From Mycobacterium sp. Root135 (GTDB taxonomy: Bacteria; Actinomycetota; Actinomycetes; Mycobacteriales; Mycobacteriaceae): 64,000 nucleotides of DNA. The position numbers and the translations under genes were made by a program. The stretch's first letter is position 1. Each line of letters begins with the position of its first letter. The stretch is taken from contig NZ_LMEZ01000001.1 in the NCBI RefSeq assembly GCF_001426545.1, positions 808,034-872,033 of the forward strand. Direction: 5' to 3'. This document shows positions 62,017 to 64,000 of the stretch, in pieces. The notes beneath the pieces were generated by a model. The model was given only the letters and a program-made list of their open reading frames with translations, was not told the origin of the DNA and did no database searches.

Positions 62017-62568
62017 TCACACCACGTACAGGCTGGTGACTGCCAGGTCTGGCAGTTTCGCGCGGCCGGCGAGCGCCGCGAGCTCCAACACGACCGCGGT
62101 GTTCGTGAGGGTCGCGCCACCGGTCCGCAGCAGCTTGGCCGCCGCGGCGAGCGTGCCACCAGTCGCGAGCACGTCGTCCACCAGCAGAACGCGCAGACCC
62201 GTCAAATCCATTCCGTCGGCCGGAATTTCGAGCGTCGCGGTGCCGTATTCGAGATCGTAGGTCTCGCCGTGCACCGGCGGCGGCAGCTTGCCGCCCTTGC
62301 GGATCGCCAGCACGCCCGTGCCAAGGCGGATCGCGACCGCGGCACCCAACAGGAAGCCGCGCGCGTCGATGCCCGCCACGAGGTCCACGTCACCTGCCGC
62401 GTCGGCAAGCGCGTCGGTCACCACGGCCAAGCCGCGCGCGTCGGCGAGCACCGGGGTCAGATCCTTGAACTGGATCCCAGGCTCCGGGAAGTCGGGAACC
62501 TCGCGCATCAACGACTCGATCACCGCCGAGACGTCGGTGGTGGAGCCGTTCGCCGACCCCCCGCTCAT
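62017..62568 (-). CDS. apt: Adenine phosphoribosyltransferase
   Basis: A 183-residue enzyme joining adenine to PRPP to give AMP. The PRPP motif is [14 protein letters not shown], with [18 protein letters not shown] at the N-terminus and [19 protein letters not shown] 62568 is preferred over the upstream open frame, since relatives begin shortly before the [16 protein letters not shown] segment. It lies between a peptide-binding lipoprotein gene and rel on the same strand, the same order as in M. tuberculosis. Confidence 0.95.
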   Translation of the reverse strand: MSGGSANGSTTDVSAVIESLMREVPDFPEPGIQFKDLTPVLADARGLAVVTDALADAAGDVDLVAGIDARGFLLGAAVAIRLGTGVLAIRKGGKLPPPVHGETYDLEYGTATLEIPADGMDLTGLRVLLVDDVLATGGTLAAAAKLLRTGGATLTNTAVVLELAALAGRAKLPDLAVTSLYVV

Positions 62569-62578
62569 CGACCCTCGC

Positions 62579-64000
62579 TCATCGACCCAAGGCCCAACGG
62601 TCCATGTTCCACCCTGCACCCCATCGCGTCGGACTGCTGTTCACGGCCGCCATCTTCGTCGACGCCAGCAGAGTTCGTTGCTGACGGTACAACGGCAGAG
62701 TGGGCATGTCGTCCCACAGTACGGGTGCACCCTCGCCGAGCAGCCGGGCGAACTCCTTGGGGTCGGCCGTCACGGCCAGTGCGCCGATGACGCCGTCGAC
62801 CTGCTCGTTCGCGTACCCCGACAGGTTGTTGCCGTTGCCGCTGAACAGGTCGTAGGCGTCCATCGCCGACGAACCGGTCGACCCGCTGCCTGCCGCACCG
62901 CCCGTGCTGGCGAGTAGCACGTCAATCTGGTTCTGCCGCAACGAGTCCGGGCCGATGCCGTCCGACGCCGCGTCGGTGACCTTGATGCCCGCCGGCTCGC
63001 ATGCCTTCGCGATCGCACCGACGGTCGCCGCCAGTCGCGCGTTCGGGCTCTGGTAGCCGATGCGAACCGTCAGCGGGTTGCCACCGATCGCCTCTCGCGC
63101 CGCCACGGGATTCGACGTGCTGAACCGGCCGCCCTCCGCCGCGTTCTCGGCGGCGGTCATCGAGTCCTCCGCAGTCGGATTCAAGCGGCTGTTGGACACC
63201 GGCACCTCCGCGTTCTTGGCAATCGCGTCCCGCGGCGTGCACAGCGCAACCGCGCGGCGCGCAGCCGGGTTCAGCAGCGGCCCGCTCGGCGCGAAGATCA
63301 ACTGTTCGATGCCCGCCGACGGGCTGTCGGTCCGCACGAAGTCGTCGGGCAGGTTCAGTGCGCCCGAGGACCCCGCCGCGATGTCCACGACGTCGTAGTC
63401 ACCCGCGTTCACCTTCTCCTGGACGTCTGCGCCGCGCGGCCACACGGTGATCTTGCCGGTGACGGGCATTGCGCCCCACCACTTGTCGTTGGCCACCAGC
63501 ACGACGGCACCGTCGTCGCCGACCGAGCTGAGCTTGTACGGCCCCGACGACGGGAAGCGCTTCAGATCCAGGTCGGGGCTCAGGTTCCAGATGGTGTTCC
63601 ACAGCTGGGCGATGCGCTCGATCCTCGGCAGGTCGCCCGCTTGGATCGCGGCGGTCACCGCGCCGTCACCCGCGCCGAGTTCGTCGGCGATGACATGCGA
63701 CGGCATCATCGCCGTCGCCGCGAACAGCTGCCCGTAGTCGACGAACCCGCGGTCCTGGGCGAACGACACCCTGGCCTTCTTCTGCCCGGGAGCGCAGTCG
63801 ACGTCGGCCACGTCGCCGTACCCGGCCCGGCTGGCGGCGTCGAAGCCGGGGAACCGGCCGGACTGCGCCGCCCACGCCAGCACCATGTCGTCACACGTGA
63901 CGGGTTTGCCGTCGGAGTACACGGCGTCGTCGCTGATCACGTAGTCCAGCAGCAGCGGCGCGCGCCCCACCACCGAGATGGTGCCGAAGTCGCGGTCGCC
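62579..64000 (-). CDS. Peptide/nickel-type ABC transporter substrate-binding protein, C-terminal part
   Basis: The frame is open to the window edge, so the N-terminus and signal peptide are missing. About 470 residues are visible, of family 5 extracellular solute-binding proteins (DppA/OppA type: [23 protein letters not shown] in part as [45 protein letters not shown]). It is syntenic with lipoprotein Rv2585c. A ligand cannot be assigned, and no permease genes are within the window. The stop overlaps a five-codon ATG frame just before apt. Confidence 0.9.
   Translation of the reverse strand, partial: GDRDFGTISVVGRAPLLLDYVISDDAVYSDGKPVTCDDMVLAWAAQSGRFPGFDAASRAGYGDVADVDCAPGQKKARVSFAQDRGFVDYGQLFAATAMMPSHVIADELGAGDGAVTAAIQAGDLPRIERIAQLWNTIWNLSPDLDLKRFPSSGPYKLSSVGDDGAVVLVANDKWWGAMPVTGKITVWPRGADVQEKVNAGDYDVVDIAAGSSGALNLPDDFVRTDSPSAGIEQLIFAPSGPLLNPAARRAVALCTPRDAIAKNAEVPVSNSRLNPTAEDSMTAAENAAEGGRFSTSNPVAAREAIGGNPLTVRIGYQSPNARLAATVGAIAKACEPAGIKVTDAASDGIGPDSLRQNQIDVLLASTGGAAGSGSTGSSAMDAYDLFSGNGNNLSGYANEQVDGVIGALAVTADPKEFARLLGEGAPVLWDDMPTLPLYRQQRTLLASTKMAAVNSSPTRWGAGWNMDRWALGR

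Overview
The window is a high-GC actinobacterial chromosome segment, almost certainly from a rapidly growing Mycobacterium (Mycolicibacterium). The evidence is a 13E12/DUF222 HNH protein, an actinobacterial EF-P, a mycofactocin-type SDR, a deazaflavin-dependent reductase, many GTG starts, TANNNT -10 boxes placed just upstream of start codons, and a gene order that (from memory) follows M. tuberculosis Rv2533c to Rv2585c. No rRNA, tRNA, CRISPR array or insertion sequence was recognised. Coding density is very high and most neighbours overlap by 1-8 bases.

Layout. 1-1031: 3' part of a DUF222-HNH protein. 1063-7182: nusB, efp, pepQ, a B-4DMT membrane protein, then aroQ-aroB-aroK-aroC. 7216-13933: GNAT, an orphan prepilin peptidase, aroE, mltG, ruvX, alaS, a YjbQ protein. 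14046-17034: a GlsB-type stress membrane protein with a SigF-like promoter, rarA, a TM2 protein, a DUF3097 protein. 17146-18646: MerR regulator plus epimerase/reductase. 18643-27625: a tightly coupled minus-strand cluster of DUF389 protein, transglutaminase-DUF2126 giant, permuted ATP-grasp/alpha-E fusion, second transglutaminase and zinc-ribbon metallopeptidase. This is the best candidate for a poorly described system. 27794-35904: DeoR-regulated carbohydrate operon (FGGY kinase, complete ABC importer, SDR, BtpA/SgcQ protein).

35901-41957: HxlR/thiolase divergent pair, lipoprotein, deazaflavin-dependent reductase, aspS, a ketopantoate-reductase-like protein, an SRPBCC protein. 41926-50378: carboxylesterase, neutral zinc metallopeptidase, DinB protein, a TetR/flavin monooxygenase/mycofactocin-SDR operon, an epoxide-hydrolase-like protein, and an SDR divergent from an XRE regulator. 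50539-53420: orphan ECF sigma factor, transporter remnant, spore-photoproduct-lyase-like radical SAM protein with a LexA box, cspA, and an exported protein. 53460-64000: dtd, hisS, an MBL hydrolase, two tandem membrane cyclophilins, an ArsR/MFS pair with a duplicated operator, rel, apt, and the C-terminal part of a peptide-binding lipoprotein that runs off the window.

Functionally, the conserved backbone covers the shikimate pathway, translation (EF-P, AlaRS, AspRS, HisRS, Dtd), stringent response and purine salvage (Rel, Apt) and DNA/cell-wall maintenance (RarA, RuvX, MltG). It is interrupted by short accessory modules that each carry their own regulator and, in several cases, a visible palindromic operator.
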